57,447 bases of DNA, taken from VFKU01 sp964411925 (lineage in GTDB: Bacteria > Hydrogenedentota > Hydrogenedentia > Hydrogenedentales > GCA-2746185). Positions 8,682 to 17,370 of the stretch are shown piece after piece. Under the pieces are notes generated by a model that made no database searches, was not told where the DNA came from, and saw only the letters and a program-made list of their open reading frames with translations. The translations under genes and the position numbers were made by a program. The stretch spans positions 1 to 57,447 of the forward strand of contig CAYPNI010000009.1 of NCBI GenBank assembly GCA_964411925.1. The letters are read 5' to 3'. Position 1 is the first letter of the stretch, and each line of letters starts with the position of its first letter.

Positions 8682-9533
8682 TCAGGTCCGCGCGCGGAGC
8701 CAGTCGAGCAGGTCGCTGAAGAAGCGGTCGGCGGTCAGGTCGTTGAACAGTTCGTGGTAGCCGCCTTCGTAGAGGTGGATGGATTTGTCCCGCGAGGACG
8801 CGAGTTCGTAGAGCAGCTCTGCCGCGCGGGACGGTACCAGCCGGTCGGCCGTCCCGTGCACCGTCAGGAAGGGCAACTCGAGCTTCTTCAGGTTCGTCTG
8901 CACGAACTCAATCGTCTTCATCATCTCGTAGCCCGTCCGCGCATCGATGAAACCGTGATGCACAAGCGGATCCGAGGCGTACGCCCGGACGACCTCGGGC
9001 ACGCGGGACAAGCCGTTGATGTCCAGCGCGTGCGCCTTCATGCCCGGAGCGAAGCGCGCGGCCCACTTCGCGATTTTGCGCAAGAAAGGCGACGTGTTGT
9101 CATCCGCTTTGACGGCGGGATTGGTGAGCACGAGCCCGCGCACGCCGGGCGGGCGCCGCAGGACGAACGCGGTGACCACGAGGCCGCCCATGCTGTGCCC
9201 GAAGAGGAACCGGGGTTCGGGTCCGACTTGGGTGAGTGTCCTTTCCGTGAATTCGTCGGCGTCGTCCAGAAGTCGGTCAAAGCTTTCGATCCGTCCCATT
9301 TTGCCCGGACTTTGTCCGTGGCCGCGCTGGTCGTAGGTGTAGACCGCGTATCCCTCGGCGTTCAATCGGTCGGCTACGTGCGCGTATCGAGAGGAGTGTT
9401 CGCCGTAACCGTGGACCAGGACGACATGGCCCTTGATGTGACCCGGCACCCATCGCTGGGCAAACAGCGCTACGCCGTCCGAGGCGACAAAGGACTCCGT
9501 GCTGTGCCGCGCCGCAGAGGCCACCGCCGCCAC
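8682..9533 (-). CDS. monoacylglycerol lipase-like alpha/beta hydrolase (lysophospholipase family)
   Basis: 283 residues with a serine hydrolase core: HGYGEHSSRYAHVADRL (oxyanion region), YDQRGHGQS, nucleophile elbow FGHSMGG, a cap region, and a distal GGYHELFND supplying the catalytic His. The HGxGEHS and GHSMGG combination is characteristic of the monoacylglycerol lipase/lysophospholipase group. There is no signal peptide, so it acts in the cytoplasm or on the inner face of the membrane. It starts 4 bases after the stop of the preceding exported unknown and is probably translated with it as the last gene of a three-gene operon (11305 to 8682). Confidence 0.88.
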   Translation of the reverse strand: MAAVASAARHSTESFVASDGVALFAQRWVPGHIKGHVVLVHGYGEHSSRYAHVADRLNAEGYAVYTYDQRGHGQSPGKMGRIESFDRLLDDADEFTERTLTQVGPEPRFLFGHSMGGLVVTAFVLRRPPGVRGLVLTNPAVKADDNTSPFLRKIAKWAARFAPGMKAHALDINGLSRVPEVVRAYASDPLVHHGFIDARTGYEMMKTIEFVQTNLKKLELPFLTVHGTADRLVPSRAAELLYELASSRDKSIHLYEGGYHELFNDLTADRFFSDLLDWLRART

Positions 9534-9537
9534 GCCG

Positions 9538-10326
9538 TCAGCCTCCCGCGATCATTTGGAATTCGACCGATGCGTTCTCGCCCTGTTTCGATTGTGTCAG
9601 GCTCAGCGTCACCCCGCCGACCGAACGCCGTGCGCTGCCGGAGGCCTCCGACTCCTGGATGAGTCCCTGGATTTCCCCTGCCGCAGCCGGCTGCAACTGG
9701 GTAACCAGCATGCGCAACTGCTGCATCATCATGTTGATTTGCGCCGGCGCGCCTGTGCCCGAGGCGACAACTCCGGTCAACTGTTCGGGCGGGCCGAGCA
9801 GTTCGACGCGGGACCCATCGGGCATTTGCGCGACCACACTCGGCTGCCCGCCGCGGCCGGGCCCCGGTTGGAACGACAGCCCGAATCCCGCCATCGTCGC
9901 CTCGACTTGCGTGCGCGGGACGCCGAGTCCACCCGTGGAGGCGCCGCCCGGCGCCGCGGGCGCTGCGCCGCCGGCCGAGGCATCTCCGAGGCGCGCGCCG
10001 GTTTCGGCGCGAAACGCGGGATCGACTTCGAAATCCTTCTGCCCGGAGTCCCGCAGTTCCTTGTTTTCGCTGTACTGCTGCTTGAGTTTGTCCCGGTAAA
10101 ACGAATCCTTGTTGATCGACACGGAGCCCGGCTCGACGCTGTCGATCGGGAAATTGAGCGTGCGGCCTTCGGTGGGGAGTTGCACGTAATAGAACGACGA
10201 GGTCTTCGTGATCAGTACGTTATCGAGACGTTGTCCATTAATCGTGATCGCATCGGCGTACGCCAGGCCGTGTCCCGCGAAGACCAACACCAACGCACTT
10301 CCAATTCGTTCAGACGCCGCTCGCAC
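9538..10326 (-). CDS. exported protein of unknown function
   Basis: Not recognised. A signal peptide (ending near LAYADA) precedes a compact N-terminal region (ITINGQRLDNVLITKTSSFYY, then PIDSVEPGSVSINKDSFYRD). A Gly/Ala/Pro-rich linker and a Met/Gln-rich helical segment (INMMMQQLRMLVTQL) follow. The GTG at 10326 is preferred over that at 10335 because the ribosome site GGAAGGAG lies at a proper distance only from the former. The gene sits 31 bases after an SH3-domain protein and 4 bases before the lipase. Export and co-transcription are supported; function is unknown. Confidence 0.6.
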   Translation of the reverse strand: MRAASERIGSALVLVFAGHGLAYADAITINGQRLDNVLITKTSSFYYVQLPTEGRTLNFPIDSVEPGSVSINKDSFYRDKLKQQYSENKELRDSGQKDFEVDPAFRAETGARLGDASAGGAAPAAPGGASTGGLGVPRTQVEATMAGFGLSFQPGPGRGGQPSVVAQMPDGSRVELLGPPEQLTGVVASGTGAPAQINMMMQQLRMLVTQLQPAAAGEIQGLIQESEASGSARRSVGGVTLSLTQSKQGENASVEFQMIAGG

Positions 10327-10357
10327 GAGAGTCACTCCTTCCGGTTCCGGTACGGGA

Positions 10358-11305
10358 TCAGTTCTGCATCAAGATGGTCATGGCGCGAACGCTGATATTG
10401 AGCTTGTTCGCCTCAGGCATTTCCGACGAGAATTCCTTGTCGCCGCGGAGGGCGTCATAGTCGGACGGCAGGTACGGCGGGCGCGGCGCGAGATAGATGT
10501 AGATGCCCTCGCCCAACCGGTGGTCACGATCGAGCAAGCCGCCGTTCCAACTCATGATGTAGCCGGAATACTGCCACTCGAAACCGGCGAACGCGACCGG
10601 CGCGCCGTTCGCCCGCACCATGTCGGACAGGCGCGTGCCGATGCCGATGCCGGCCGGCGTCTTCCAGCGCGAGCCCTCGACAATAACGGAGTGAATGCGC
10701 TTGTTCGGATACGCCCACTGGATGAACAGGCGCCGTTCGGGGCTGTCGGCGAAAACGACCGTGCCGGTTTCGAACCGCCCCTCTTCCACCGGAATCTTGG
10801 CTTCGCCGACGTTGGCCTGGCCGAAGATCGACTTTAACTGTTCGATCGTCGTGTCCACCTTGATCGGGCCCACGCGTGCGCCCGGCACGGCGACCCAGTC
10901 AAGATTCTCGTCGAGCGCAGTAGGGACGGCGGACAGAAACTTGTCGAAGGTCCAGCCATAGTTCGAGGCATGCTGCACATAGACCCAGTAGCCTTGCTCG
11001 CCGCCGACGTTGTCGGCAACGGGCGCCATATCGCCCTGCACGACGCGCACCCGTGCATCGTGCGGCATGTAGTGGATCAGCGTGCCGTCGCGTCCGGGAG
11101 CGGCGCGCAGCGCGAGCGATGTCGCCTCGACAAATGCCTCCGTGCCCGGCGCGAAAGTGTTAGGAGGCGACGCCAGCGTCTCGCCACCCTGTGGCGCGGC
11201 ACTCGGCAGCGCAAGCGCGGGTGCAGCGGGCGGCGGGAGGTCGAGCGGTTCGAGAGGCTCGGCTTGAGCGGCCAGAGCCAGAAGCATGAGCAAAGCGCAC
11301 GTCAT
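10358..11305 (-). CDS. exported bacterial SH3-domain protein
   Basis: 315 residues with a short signal peptide (MTCALLMLLALAAQAEP) and a Pro/Ala-rich linker. A bacterial SH3-like segment follows at about residues 55-135 (EAFVEATSLALRAAPGRDGT, then GYWVYVQHASNYGWTFDKFL), resembling SH3_3 domains that often bind cell-wall peptides. The C-terminal 180 residues are unfamiliar; they contain GIGIGTRLSDMVRANG, similar in style to small periplasmic repeats. AAGGGG about ten bases before the ATG serves as the ribosome site. It heads an operon with the next two genes behind a good sigma-70 promoter at 11348-11376. Probably envelope associated; exact role unknown. Confidence 0.65.
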   Translation of the reverse strand: MTCALLMLLALAAQAEPLEPLDLPPPAAPALALPSAAPQGGETLASPPNTFAPGTEAFVEATSLALRAAPGRDGTLIHYMPHDARVRVVQGDMAPVADNVGGEQGYWVYVQHASNYGWTFDKFLSAVPTALDENLDWVAVPGARVGPIKVDTTIEQLKSIFGQANVGEAKIPVEEGRFETGTVVFADSPERRLFIQWAYPNKRIHSVIVEGSRWKTPAGIGIGTRLSDMVRANGAPVAFAGFEWQYSGYIMSWNGGLLDRDHRLGEGIYIYLAPRPPYLPSDYDALRGDKEFSSEMPEANKLNISVRAMTILMQN

Positions 11306-11347
11306 AGGTAAGGCCCCTTACGTCGTGGGAGCACACAGCCGGTCAAT

Positions 11348-11376
11348 AGAATACCCCTCGTTCGCGACACGTGCAA
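11348..11376 (-). promoter_or_regulatory. sigma-70 promoter of the SH3-protein/lipase operon
   Basis: Minus strand TTGCAC (11376-11371), 17-base spacer, TATTCT (11353-11348). The ATG at 11305 lies about 36 bases downstream of the expected start site. Confidence 0.6.
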
Positions 11377-11401
11377 GACGCCGGCGGCCACCGGGTGTGG
11401 C

Positions 11402-11431
11402 TTGCGCGCGTTGGCGGGATTTTGCTAGGCT
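11402..11431 (+). promoter_or_regulatory. promoter of rpsT
   Basis: TTGCGC at 11402-11407, an 18-base spacer, and TGC-TAGGCT forming an extended -10 (hexamer 11426-11431), about 67 bases before the rpsT ATG. Confidence 0.45.
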
Positions 11432-11497
11432 TCCGCCTTCCAATGGAGCGATTTCAGGCGCCGAACCTCGGCGGACCAGGGAACCCAGCAAGCCTCT

Positions 11498-11764
11498 ATG
11501 CCAAATCTGAAGCAGCAGAAAAAGCGCGATCTCACCAATGAAGTGCGGCGCCAGCGGAACATCGCCGTCCGGTCCCGCTTGAAGACCTTCGTGAAAAAGG
11601 CCGAGCAGTCCATCCAGGCGCAGGGCGCGTCCACCGCGGACGCCGTGAAGGCAGCGGTTGTCGAGCTCGACGTTGCGGCGCGCAAGGGCATCATCCACAA
11701 GCGCACCGCGGCGCGCAAAAAGTCGCGCCTCCAGCGCAAGGCGAACGCCGCCGCCGCGAAGTAA
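11498..11764 (+). CDS. rpsT: 30S ribosomal protein S20
   Basis: 88 residues, very basic and helical, with the S20 pattern: N-terminal NLKQQKKRDLTNEVRRQRN, RSRLKTFVKKAEQSI, and a C-terminal KRTAARKKSRLQRKA tail. S20 binds 16S rRNA during small-subunit assembly. Length matches the family. It is a single gene with its own promoter, ending 10 bases before a convergent gene. Ribosome site before the ATG is weak. Confidence 0.97.
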   Translation: MPNLKQQKKRDLTNEVRRQRNIAVRSRLKTFVKKAEQSIQAQGASTADAVKAAVVELDVAARKGIIHKRTAARKKSRLQRKANAAAAK

Positions 11765-11774
11765 CCCCGCTCTG

Positions 11775-12701
11775 TTACTCCTTCGTCTCGACCTGGTACT
11801 CGAAAAGTGTCGAGTCGTTGTCCGCGGGCATGAAGTAGAACCGCAGCCCCTTCGCCGTCGCCTCAACCTCAAACGGATTTTGAAGCATCGGCAGGCCGGA
11901 GCGGTCCCAGAGCGGCACGGGAATCTGGTGGAGCGGCCGGAGCGTCGATCCATCGAGTAATTCGAGCCCACTCAGCGCGAGCGATTTGCCGTCGCCCGCA
12001 TTCGTATACCGCTTCAGGCCACCGCAGAGAAACTGACGCGTGCCGCGGATCCACTGCATGTCCTGGAAGTCGACGTAGTGCGACGGGTTCGGCGCGATGT
12101 CCGGCGAGTCCGCGTTCCCGATCTCGATCCCGCCGCTGGTGGTTTTTCGCGTTTGCCATCGGTAGAACCTGCGCGATCCCCAGGAGACGCCGACGAGTGT
12201 GCCGGATTCGGGATCGTGCGCGATCGCGCCGAGATGATCTGGAAACGTGAACAGTTTTTCGGCGCGAAGTTCGGCCGGGTCCACGATAAACACGACGCTC
12301 GAACTGTCCGGGCGGTACTCCGCCACCGGCACCCAGAGGCGCGTACCGTCGAAGTCGATGCCGCCGGGGTGATATCGCGCGCCGTCCGTGAGATCGGTTT
12401 GCGCAACCAGACTGCCGTCGGTCCGCATTCGAAACAGGTGTCCCTTGCCCTGCGCGCGGGCGCGGTCGATCACTTCCACGGAGGAGACGAACAGGTCCTC
12501 GCCGACGCGCGCCATGCCTTGGGGATGAAACGTGTCGAAGCCGGCCACCGTCTCGCGCACGAGCGTCCAGCGCGTCGCCGCGGTGAGTTGCGTGAAACGC
12601 TCGGACACCTCCTCGGCCGGCGACTGCCCAGCGAGCAGTACGAGCAGTGCCGCGAGCCCGGAGCGATGCGATAGAGTAGGCCGTACTCGGTAGTGCGACA
12701 T
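11775..12701 (-). CDS. exported DUF6454-like beta-propeller protein
   Basis: 308 residues with a signal peptide (hydrophobic GLAALLVLLAGQSPA). The pattern GFDTFHPQGMARVGEDLFVSS, then a repeated layout of about 40-residue beta units (YHPGGIDFDGTRLWVPVAEY, HLGAIAHDPESGTLVGVSWG), resembles the DUF6454 group of periplasmic propellers. No catalytic residues can be named. Its ATG is 16 bases from the start of the divergent cupin gene, so the two 5' regions overlap; the minus-strand ribosome site is probably GGAG. The family call is from memory of the motif and is tentative; export is better supported. Confidence 0.6.
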   Translation of the reverse strand: MSHYRVRPTLSHRSGLAALLVLLAGQSPAEEVSERFTQLTAATRWTLVRETVAGFDTFHPQGMARVGEDLFVSSVEVIDRARAQGKGHLFRMRTDGSLVAQTDLTDGARYHPGGIDFDGTRLWVPVAEYRPDSSSVVFIVDPAELRAEKLFTFPDHLGAIAHDPESGTLVGVSWGSRRFYRWQTRKTTSGGIEIGNADSPDIAPNPSHYVDFQDMQWIRGTRQFLCGGLKRYTNAGDGKSLALSGLELLDGSTLRPLHQIPVPLWDRSGLPMLQNPFEVEATAKGLRFYFMPADNDSTLFEYQVETKE

Positions 12702-12716
12702 TCGGAGGGGCTCCAG

Positions 12717-13049
12717 GTGGCGAATCGTGTTTTCAATCCCGTGCAGTCGGCCCGATTTGGCGACGACAAGATGCAGAAGGTGAATCTCTTTGAGTCACAG
12801 AATCTGTTCTGCGACGTATATTGCCTCAAGCCCGGCCAATCGCAAAAAGTCCACTCGCACGCGCGAAACGACAAGATCTATCACGCCATCGAGGGGTCTG
12901 CGCACGTCACGCTGGGCGACGAAACGTTGGCCCTGCCGCGCGGCCATATCGCGATCGCGCCCGCGGGCGTGCCGCACGGCGTGGAAAACCGCTCTGCGGA
13001 GAATTGCGTGTTGATGGTGGTCATGGCGCCGAACCCGAACGCGGGTTGA
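12717..13049 (+). CDS. small cupin-domain protein
   Basis: The GTG at 12717 has GGAGGGG six bases upstream, so I prefer it to the in-frame GTG at 12693. The 110-residue protein is one cupin barrel. Motif 1 is PGQSQKVHSHARNDKIYHAIEG, with the two metal-ligand His in HSH and an acidic residue replaced by D in NDKIY; motif 2 is PRGHIAIAPAGVPHGVEN, with the third His in PHG. The reaction is unknown; such small cupins range from isomerases to dioxygenases to sugar binders. No partner gene is adjacent on the same strand. Confidence 0.8.
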   Translation: MANRVFNPVQSARFGDDKMQKVNLFESQNLFCDVYCLKPGQSQKVHSHARNDKIYHAIEGSAHVTLGDETLALPRGHIAIAPAGVPHGVENRSAENCVLMVVMAPNPNAG

Positions 13050-13150
13050 CGCGGATTGCAGGCGTTGGCGGTGGTTACGGGCAACGGAAATCGCTTTGTC
13101 GAAAGATCTGCTCCGCGCAGGACCGGGCCGGCGGAGATCTCACGCGGGCG

Positions 13151-13179
13151 TTGACTCTGGCCGGGGCGGGCGGGATAAT
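13151..13179 (+). promoter_or_regulatory. promoter of the DUF1080 gene with -10-overlapping palindrome
   Basis: TTGACT at 13151-13156, a 17-base spacer and GATAAT at 13174-13179. A perfect palindrome GGCGGG-ATAAT-CCCGCC (13169-13185) is centred on the -10 box, a likely repressor site. Confidence 0.6.
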
Positions 13180-13211
13180 CCCGCCGGCACTGACTAACGG
13201 GGAGTGGACTT

Positions 13212-14306
13212 ATGCGATGGGTGACGGGCGGCATCTTGGCGGCGGCGTTGGTTATGGTAAGCGCGGCCGGATCGGCGCAAACGCAAGACTACGGATCTTG
13301 GATTGACCTGTTCGACGGCCAGACTCTCTTCGGCTGGACGACGCAGGGCGACGCGAACTGGTCTGTGGCTGACGGCGCGATCGCCGCGACCGAGGGCACG
13401 GGCGGCGTGATCGCGACGACGTCACGGTTCCAGGACTTTGAATTGACGGCCACCGTCCGGCTCAAACCCGGTTGCACAGCCGGTGTGCTGTTCCGCGGTT
13501 CGCTGGAGGGCCATCCGGCTGAGAACGGTTCGAGCGTCGTCTGGCTCTCCAATCCGAAGGACGGCAAGGACGATTGGCGCGGCATCCGCATCGTCGCGCG
13601 CGGGAACCAGGTCGAAGTAGGCGGCTGGGACGGCGCGAAGACGGTCGTCGGCACGAACGGCCTGGGCCGCATCGGATTGTTGTACCACCACAACAACGGC
13701 ACGGCCGTGGCGATGAAGAACGTGACGCTGCGGCCGCTTGGCATGACGCCGCTGTTCAACGGCAAAGACCTCTCCGGCTGGAACATCATTCCCGAGCGCA
13801 AGTCGGTGTTCTCCGTGGTGGACGGCGCGCTGAACATCAAGAACGGCAATGGACAGATCGAGACGGCGGGCACGTACCGCAATTTCACATTGCAGCTCGA
13901 CATCATCTCCAACGGCGATCACCTGAACAGCGGCGTCTTCTTCCGCACACCCCCGGGCGTCTTCTGGAAGGGTTACGAGTCGCAGGTGCGTAACCAGTGG
14001 GTCGGCGATGACCGCCTGAAACCCGTTGACTTCGGCACGGGCGGCAACTACGGCAACCAGGCGGCGCGCAAGGTCGTCCCGAGCGACCACGAATGGTTCA
14101 CGAAGACAGTGGTATGCGACGGGAACCACGCGGCGGTTTGGATCAACGGATACCAGGTGAGCGATTACCTCGACATGCGCGCGATGAGCGACAACGCCGA
14201 CGGAAAGACCGGCTACGTCGCGGACGCGGGCACGATTAACCTGCAGGGCCACGACCCCACGACGGATCTGTCGTTCAAGAACATCGTCATCCAGGAATAC
14301 AAGTAA
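13212..14306 (+). CDS. exported two-domain DUF1080 protein (3-keto-disaccharide hydrolase family)
   Basis: 364 residues. A signal peptide (MRWVTGGILAAALVMVSAAG) is followed by two tandem DUF1080 concanavalin-like domains. The first (about 30-180) opens with WIDLFDGQTLFGW; the second (about 180-364) with MTPLFNGKDLSGWNI and contains GDHLNSGVFFRTPPG and WINGYQVSDYLDMR. DUF1080 proteins, abundant in Planctomycetes and relatives, include 3-keto-glycoside hydrolases acting outside the cytoplasm. The second copy is closer to the canonical pattern; the first lacks the RNQ-type segment. GGGGAG lies 7 bases before the ATG. Behind a strong, probably repressed promoter. Confidence 0.85.
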   Translation: MRWVTGGILAAALVMVSAAGSAQTQDYGSWIDLFDGQTLFGWTTQGDANWSVADGAIAATEGTGGVIATTSRFQDFELTATVRLKPGCTAGVLFRGSLEGHPAENGSSVVWLSNPKDGKDDWRGIRIVARGNQVEVGGWDGAKTVVGTNGLGRIGLLYHHNNGTAVAMKNVTLRPLGMTPLFNGKDLSGWNIIPERKSVFSVVDGALNIKNGNGQIETAGTYRNFTLQLDIISNGDHLNSGVFFRTPPGVFWKGYESQVRNQWVGDDRLKPVDFGTGGNYGNQAARKVVPSDHEWFTKTVVCDGNHAAVWINGYQVSDYLDMRAMSDNADGKTGYVADAGTINLQGHDPTTDLSFKNIVIQEYK

Positions 14307-14337
14307 CCGAGCGAGGCTGAAGCGGCGCTCGCCGTTG

Positions 14338-14718
14338 CTACTTCTTCCGAAAGACGATGTCGGGCATCGGGTCGTCGTCGGCGGGGTCGGTTTTGCCGGA
14401 TTCGATCGGCTGCAGCGAAACGTGTAACTCGTCACCGACGCGCTTTAGCGCGTGGCGGCGAAGCGGCGCGGAATTCTGGTTCAGGCACCGGCCCGTGCGC
14501 AGGTTGTACTTCCAGAAGTGGCGCTTGCAGGTGACGATGTCCCCCTCCCACTGGCCCTCGGTGGCGAGGTCGGCGTTCTGGTGTTTGCAGGCGATCTCGG
14601 TCGCCCAAAACGTGCCGTCCGGTTCGCGGACGATGGCGATCAAGCGCCCCATTACGCGGAATGACTTCATCCGCTCGCCGCGGAAGTCGTCCACTGTCGC
14701 CAGGCGCACGAAATCCAT
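14338..14718 (-). CDS. Rieske [2Fe-2S] domain protein
   Basis: 126 residues forming a single Rieske domain. The cluster ligands are visible as CKH (residues 44-46) and CKRH 16 to 20 residues later, followed by FWKYNLRTGRC, so CxH-x(n)-CxxH is intact. The standalone size fits a Rieske ferredoxin or NirD-like electron-transfer subunit, not a full oxygenase. AGGGGGA lies just before the ATG. No oxygenase or reductase partner is adjacent. The nearest same-strand gene is far downstream, so it is probably monocistronic. Confidence 0.88.
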   Translation of the reverse strand: MDFVRLATVDDFRGERMKSFRVMGRLIAIVREPDGTFWATEIACKHQNADLATEGQWEGDIVTCKRHFWKYNLRTGRCLNQNSAPLRRHALKRVGDELHVSLQPIESGKTDPADDDPMPDIVFRKK

Positions 14719-14759
14719 CCCGGTCCCCCTGCGCGTACGATAGCAGGCCGGGCTGCCGG

Positions 14760-14788
14760 TTGCACCGCGCGTGGCCGGCGGCTATATT
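14760..14788 (+). promoter_or_regulatory. sigma-70 promoter of the arylsulfotransferase-like gene
   Basis: TTGCAC (14760-14765), 17-base spacer, TATATT (14783-14788). The start site near 14795 leaves too little leader for the ATG at 14800, which supports the GTG at 14818. Confidence 0.6.
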
Positions 14789-14817
14789 TTTCGCGGGGAA
14801 TGGTTTCGGGGGAAACA

Positions 14818-16313
14818 GTGCGGCGCTTCGTCTTCGTATACGCCCTCGCGGCTGGGTTCGTGTCCGCGTTCCTGCTCGGGTTCATCGCGCACCGTGACGG
14901 CCGGCTCGGGTCGCTCGCCGAACGGGTATTTCGACCGGGCGTCGGCGCCGCGCCAGCGGATCCGGGCCAGCGGCCGGCCGGTGAATGGTATCCGTTCGCG
15001 CCGCGCGGTGAGTCCGGCGTGTCCGAGGCCGACCGCGAGATGCTCGCGGCGATCGGGTACACCGGCGCGACCGAGGCCCAATCGACCAGCGGCGGCGTCA
15101 CTGTTTTTGATTCCCAACACGCGCAACCGGGACTGAATCTCTATAGTTCCGGTCACGCCCCCGAGGCAGTGCTGTCGGACATGCGCGGCGTGGTGCGGCA
15201 TCGCTGGTTGGTGGACTTCAGGTCCTTGTGGCCGGGATACGAGCCGCCCTCCTACGTGCGCATCACGGGCCACCAGTACTGGCGGCGCGTGCACGCGTTC
15301 GCGAATGGGGACCTGATCGCGCTGCACGAGGGGATTGGCCTCGTGAAGCTCTACCGGGACTCCAATGTCGTGTGGAAACGCCGCGACAATTTTCATCACG
15401 ACTTCGCCGTGACGCACGACGGCCTCATTTACGCGCTGAATCGAACCATGGAGCCGATCACGCCGCCGGCGGGCGGCGAACCGTTCCGAATGGAACCGAT
15501 TCTCAGCGTGCTCGACGCGGACGGCAATGAACTGCGGCGCGTGCCGCTGATTCCGTGTTTCGAGAATTCCGACTACGCGCCGATGCTCGCGCGATTGCCA
15601 GAGTCGGGCGATTTGTTTCACGAGAACACCATCCAGGTATTCGACGGATCGCTCGCGTCCCGGTCGCCCCTGTTTAAGCAGGGCAATGTGCTGCTGTCGA
15701 TTTGGACCTTGGACGCGCTCGTCATTGTTGACCCTGAACAAGGCCGCGTGTTGTGGGCGATGACCGGGTTGTGGCGGCGGCAGCACGAGTCGCAGCTGCT
15801 GCCCTCCGGAAATATGATGGTCTTCGATAACCGTGGAAATCGCGGCGGGTCGCGCATTCTCGAATTCGATCCGTTCACCCAGGACGTGCNNNNNNNNNNN
15901 NNNNNNNNNNNNNNNNNNNNNNNNNNNNNNNNNNNNNNNNNNNNNNNNNNNNNNNNNNNNNNNNNNNNNNNNNNNNNNNNNNNNNNNNNGGAAATCGCGG
16001 CGGGTCGCGCATTCTCGAATTCGATCCGTTCACCCAGGACGTGCTCTGGAGCTACGCGCCGGAGCGGCCGGAGGATTTTCACAGCGAGTGGTGCGGCGGT
16101 GTGCAGCGGCTGGCGAACGGCAATACGCTGATCACGGAGACCAACAACGGGCGCGCGTTCGAGGTCACCCCGGGCGGCGAAATCGTGTGGGAATTCATCA
16201 ACCCTCACCAGTTGGCGCATGACAATGTATACATGATCGCATCGCTCTGGAAGGTGACGCGATTGCCGGCATCGTTCGGCGCGGACTGGCTGGAATCGGC
16301 CGATGGCCGCTAA
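14818..16313 (+). CDS. membrane-anchored arylsulfotransferase-like protein, interrupted by scaffold gap
   Basis: The GTG at 14818 has GGGGGAA at good spacing; the ATG at 14800 does not. An N-terminal transmembrane anchor (FVFVYALAAGFVSAFLLGFI) precedes a propeller-like domain with repeats such as FHHDFAVTHDGLIYALNR and QLLPSGNMMVFDNRGNRGG, and a final RLANGNTLITETNNGRAFEV. This resembles the arylsulfotransferase (ASST/PF14269-type) family. The frame runs into the N-run at 15890 and resumes in another frame at 15990 because the contigs overlap by 55 bases. Removing the Ns and one overlap copy joins DPFTQDV to LWSYAPERPEDFHSEW and restores an intact gene of about 446 residues. Its last codons overlap the next gene by 11 bases. 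Confidence 0.75.
15890..15989. other. 100-N scaffold gap between overlapping contigs
   Basis: Exactly 100 Ns. The 55 bases before the gap (15835-15889) are identical to the 55 after it (15990-16044). This is what an assembler leaves when two contigs share a k-mer-length end and are scaffolded without merging. No real sequence is likely to be missing. Confidence 0.9.
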
Positions 16314-17370
16314 TCCCGGCATTCGCGCGCGGCTGGTCAATTTCCTGATCGCGAGCGTCGCCACGCTCGTTGCGATGGCCGCCGCGGAGCCCGTGCTGCG
16401 CATGAGGTACGTCGAGCCCGTCCCGGCCACGCCTCCTGCCGTGCTCGAGGTCCAGCCGTGGCTGCGGCTGGATCCCGACGTGGGCTACACGTGGAAGCCC
16501 GACGTGTCCGCGGATCAGCACGTGCTTTTTCACAACGCGGACATCGAGCCTGTGCCGCTTTCCACGGACGAGTTTGGCGTCATCAACGCACCGGATGCCG
16601 TTCGGCGGCGCCAGTCGGGCGAGGCGGTGCGTGTGCTGGGACTGGGCGACTCGTTCATGGAAATGGCCGCGCACGGGTTCTATGACGCAATCGGGCCGGG
16701 TGGCGGCCTGTATTACAGCCTTGCGATCCATCGTCACGCGCCGCCGCATTACGCGCGGATGTTTGAGACCTACGGCGTGTCGCTCAATCCGGAGGTCGTG
16801 GTCGTCGGATTGTTCGAGAATGACTTTGCCGAGACGAAGGATTTCGACGACTGGCAACGGTCGGGTCTGGACTGGTTCACCTACCACTCGGGGACATGGT
16901 GCGGGCGGACGGTGCCGGTGACGGCGTTCGGGCGATTTACCCGGACTTATTTTCCGGGATATCAGGGGTTGGCGCGCGTGATCCGTGCGCGCGTTCGGGG
17001 CGATCGGATGAGCGTCTCGGGGCCGACGGAGGCGCAGGTGCGCCGCGTGACGGACGAACTCGCGCGGATGGCGGATGCGGCCGAGCGCGGCAGCATCGAT
17101 ATGTGGCTGTTGCTTATCCCGAGTAAGCCGACCGCGCGCGGTGAAACGACCGCGGAGGCCCGGGCGTACGATCGCGTCGCGGACGCGCTACGGCCCAGGC
17201 TCGCGGGGATCGTCGACCTGCGCCCCGTGTTTCAAGCGCATCCGGACCCGTCCTCGCTCTATTATCGTGAAGACGGTCATTGGAACGGGGCCGGTGTGGC
17301 CCTTGCCGCGCGGGAGTTGCTCGGACGGTTGCCGGTAGCATCGGTGGTGGATGAATCTCGAAGCGATTGA
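16303..17370 (+). CDS. SGNH/GDSL-type hydrolase, membrane anchored (AlgX/DltD-like)
   Basis: 355 residues. An N-terminal hydrophobic segment (LVNFLIASVATLVAMAAAEP) anchors or exports the protein. SGNH motifs are block I VLGLGDSFMEM with the nucleophile Ser, a middle strand VVVVGLFENDF, and block V YYREDGHWNGAG with the catalytic Asp and His. Such enzymes remove or transfer acyl groups on polysaccharides. The ATG at 16303 lies inside the end of the arylsulfotransferase-like gene (11-base overlap), and the gene overlaps the following one by 20 bases, so the three form one translationally coupled unit. Acting together on an exported polymer is plausible but unproven. Confidence 0.82.
   Translation: MAANPGIRARLVNFLIASVATLVAMAAAEPVLRMRYVEPVPATPPAVLEVQPWLRLDPDVGYTWKPDVSADQHVLFHNADIEPVPLSTDEFGVINAPDAVRRRQSGEAVRVLGLGDSFMEMAAHGFYDAIGPGGGLYYSLAIHRHAPPHYARMFETYGVSLNPEVVVVGLFENDFAETKDFDDWQRSGLDWFTYHSGTWCGRTVPVTAFGRFTRTYFPGYQGLARVIRARVRGDRMSVSGPTEAQVRRVTDELARMADAAERGSIDMWLLLIPSKPTARGETTAEARAYDRVADALRPRLAGIVDLRPVFQAHPDPSSLYYREDGHWNGAGVALAARELLGRLPVASVVDESRSD

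Noticed and set aside
14308..14331. Hairpin CGAGCG/CGCTCG after the DUF1080 gene as a terminator
   Set aside because: A 12-base loop, short stem and no T-run; too weak to list.
15835..16044. True tandem repeat around the N-run
   Set aside because: Exact 55-base identity ending at a 100-N gap, and restoration of the frame on merging, indicate contig overlap.
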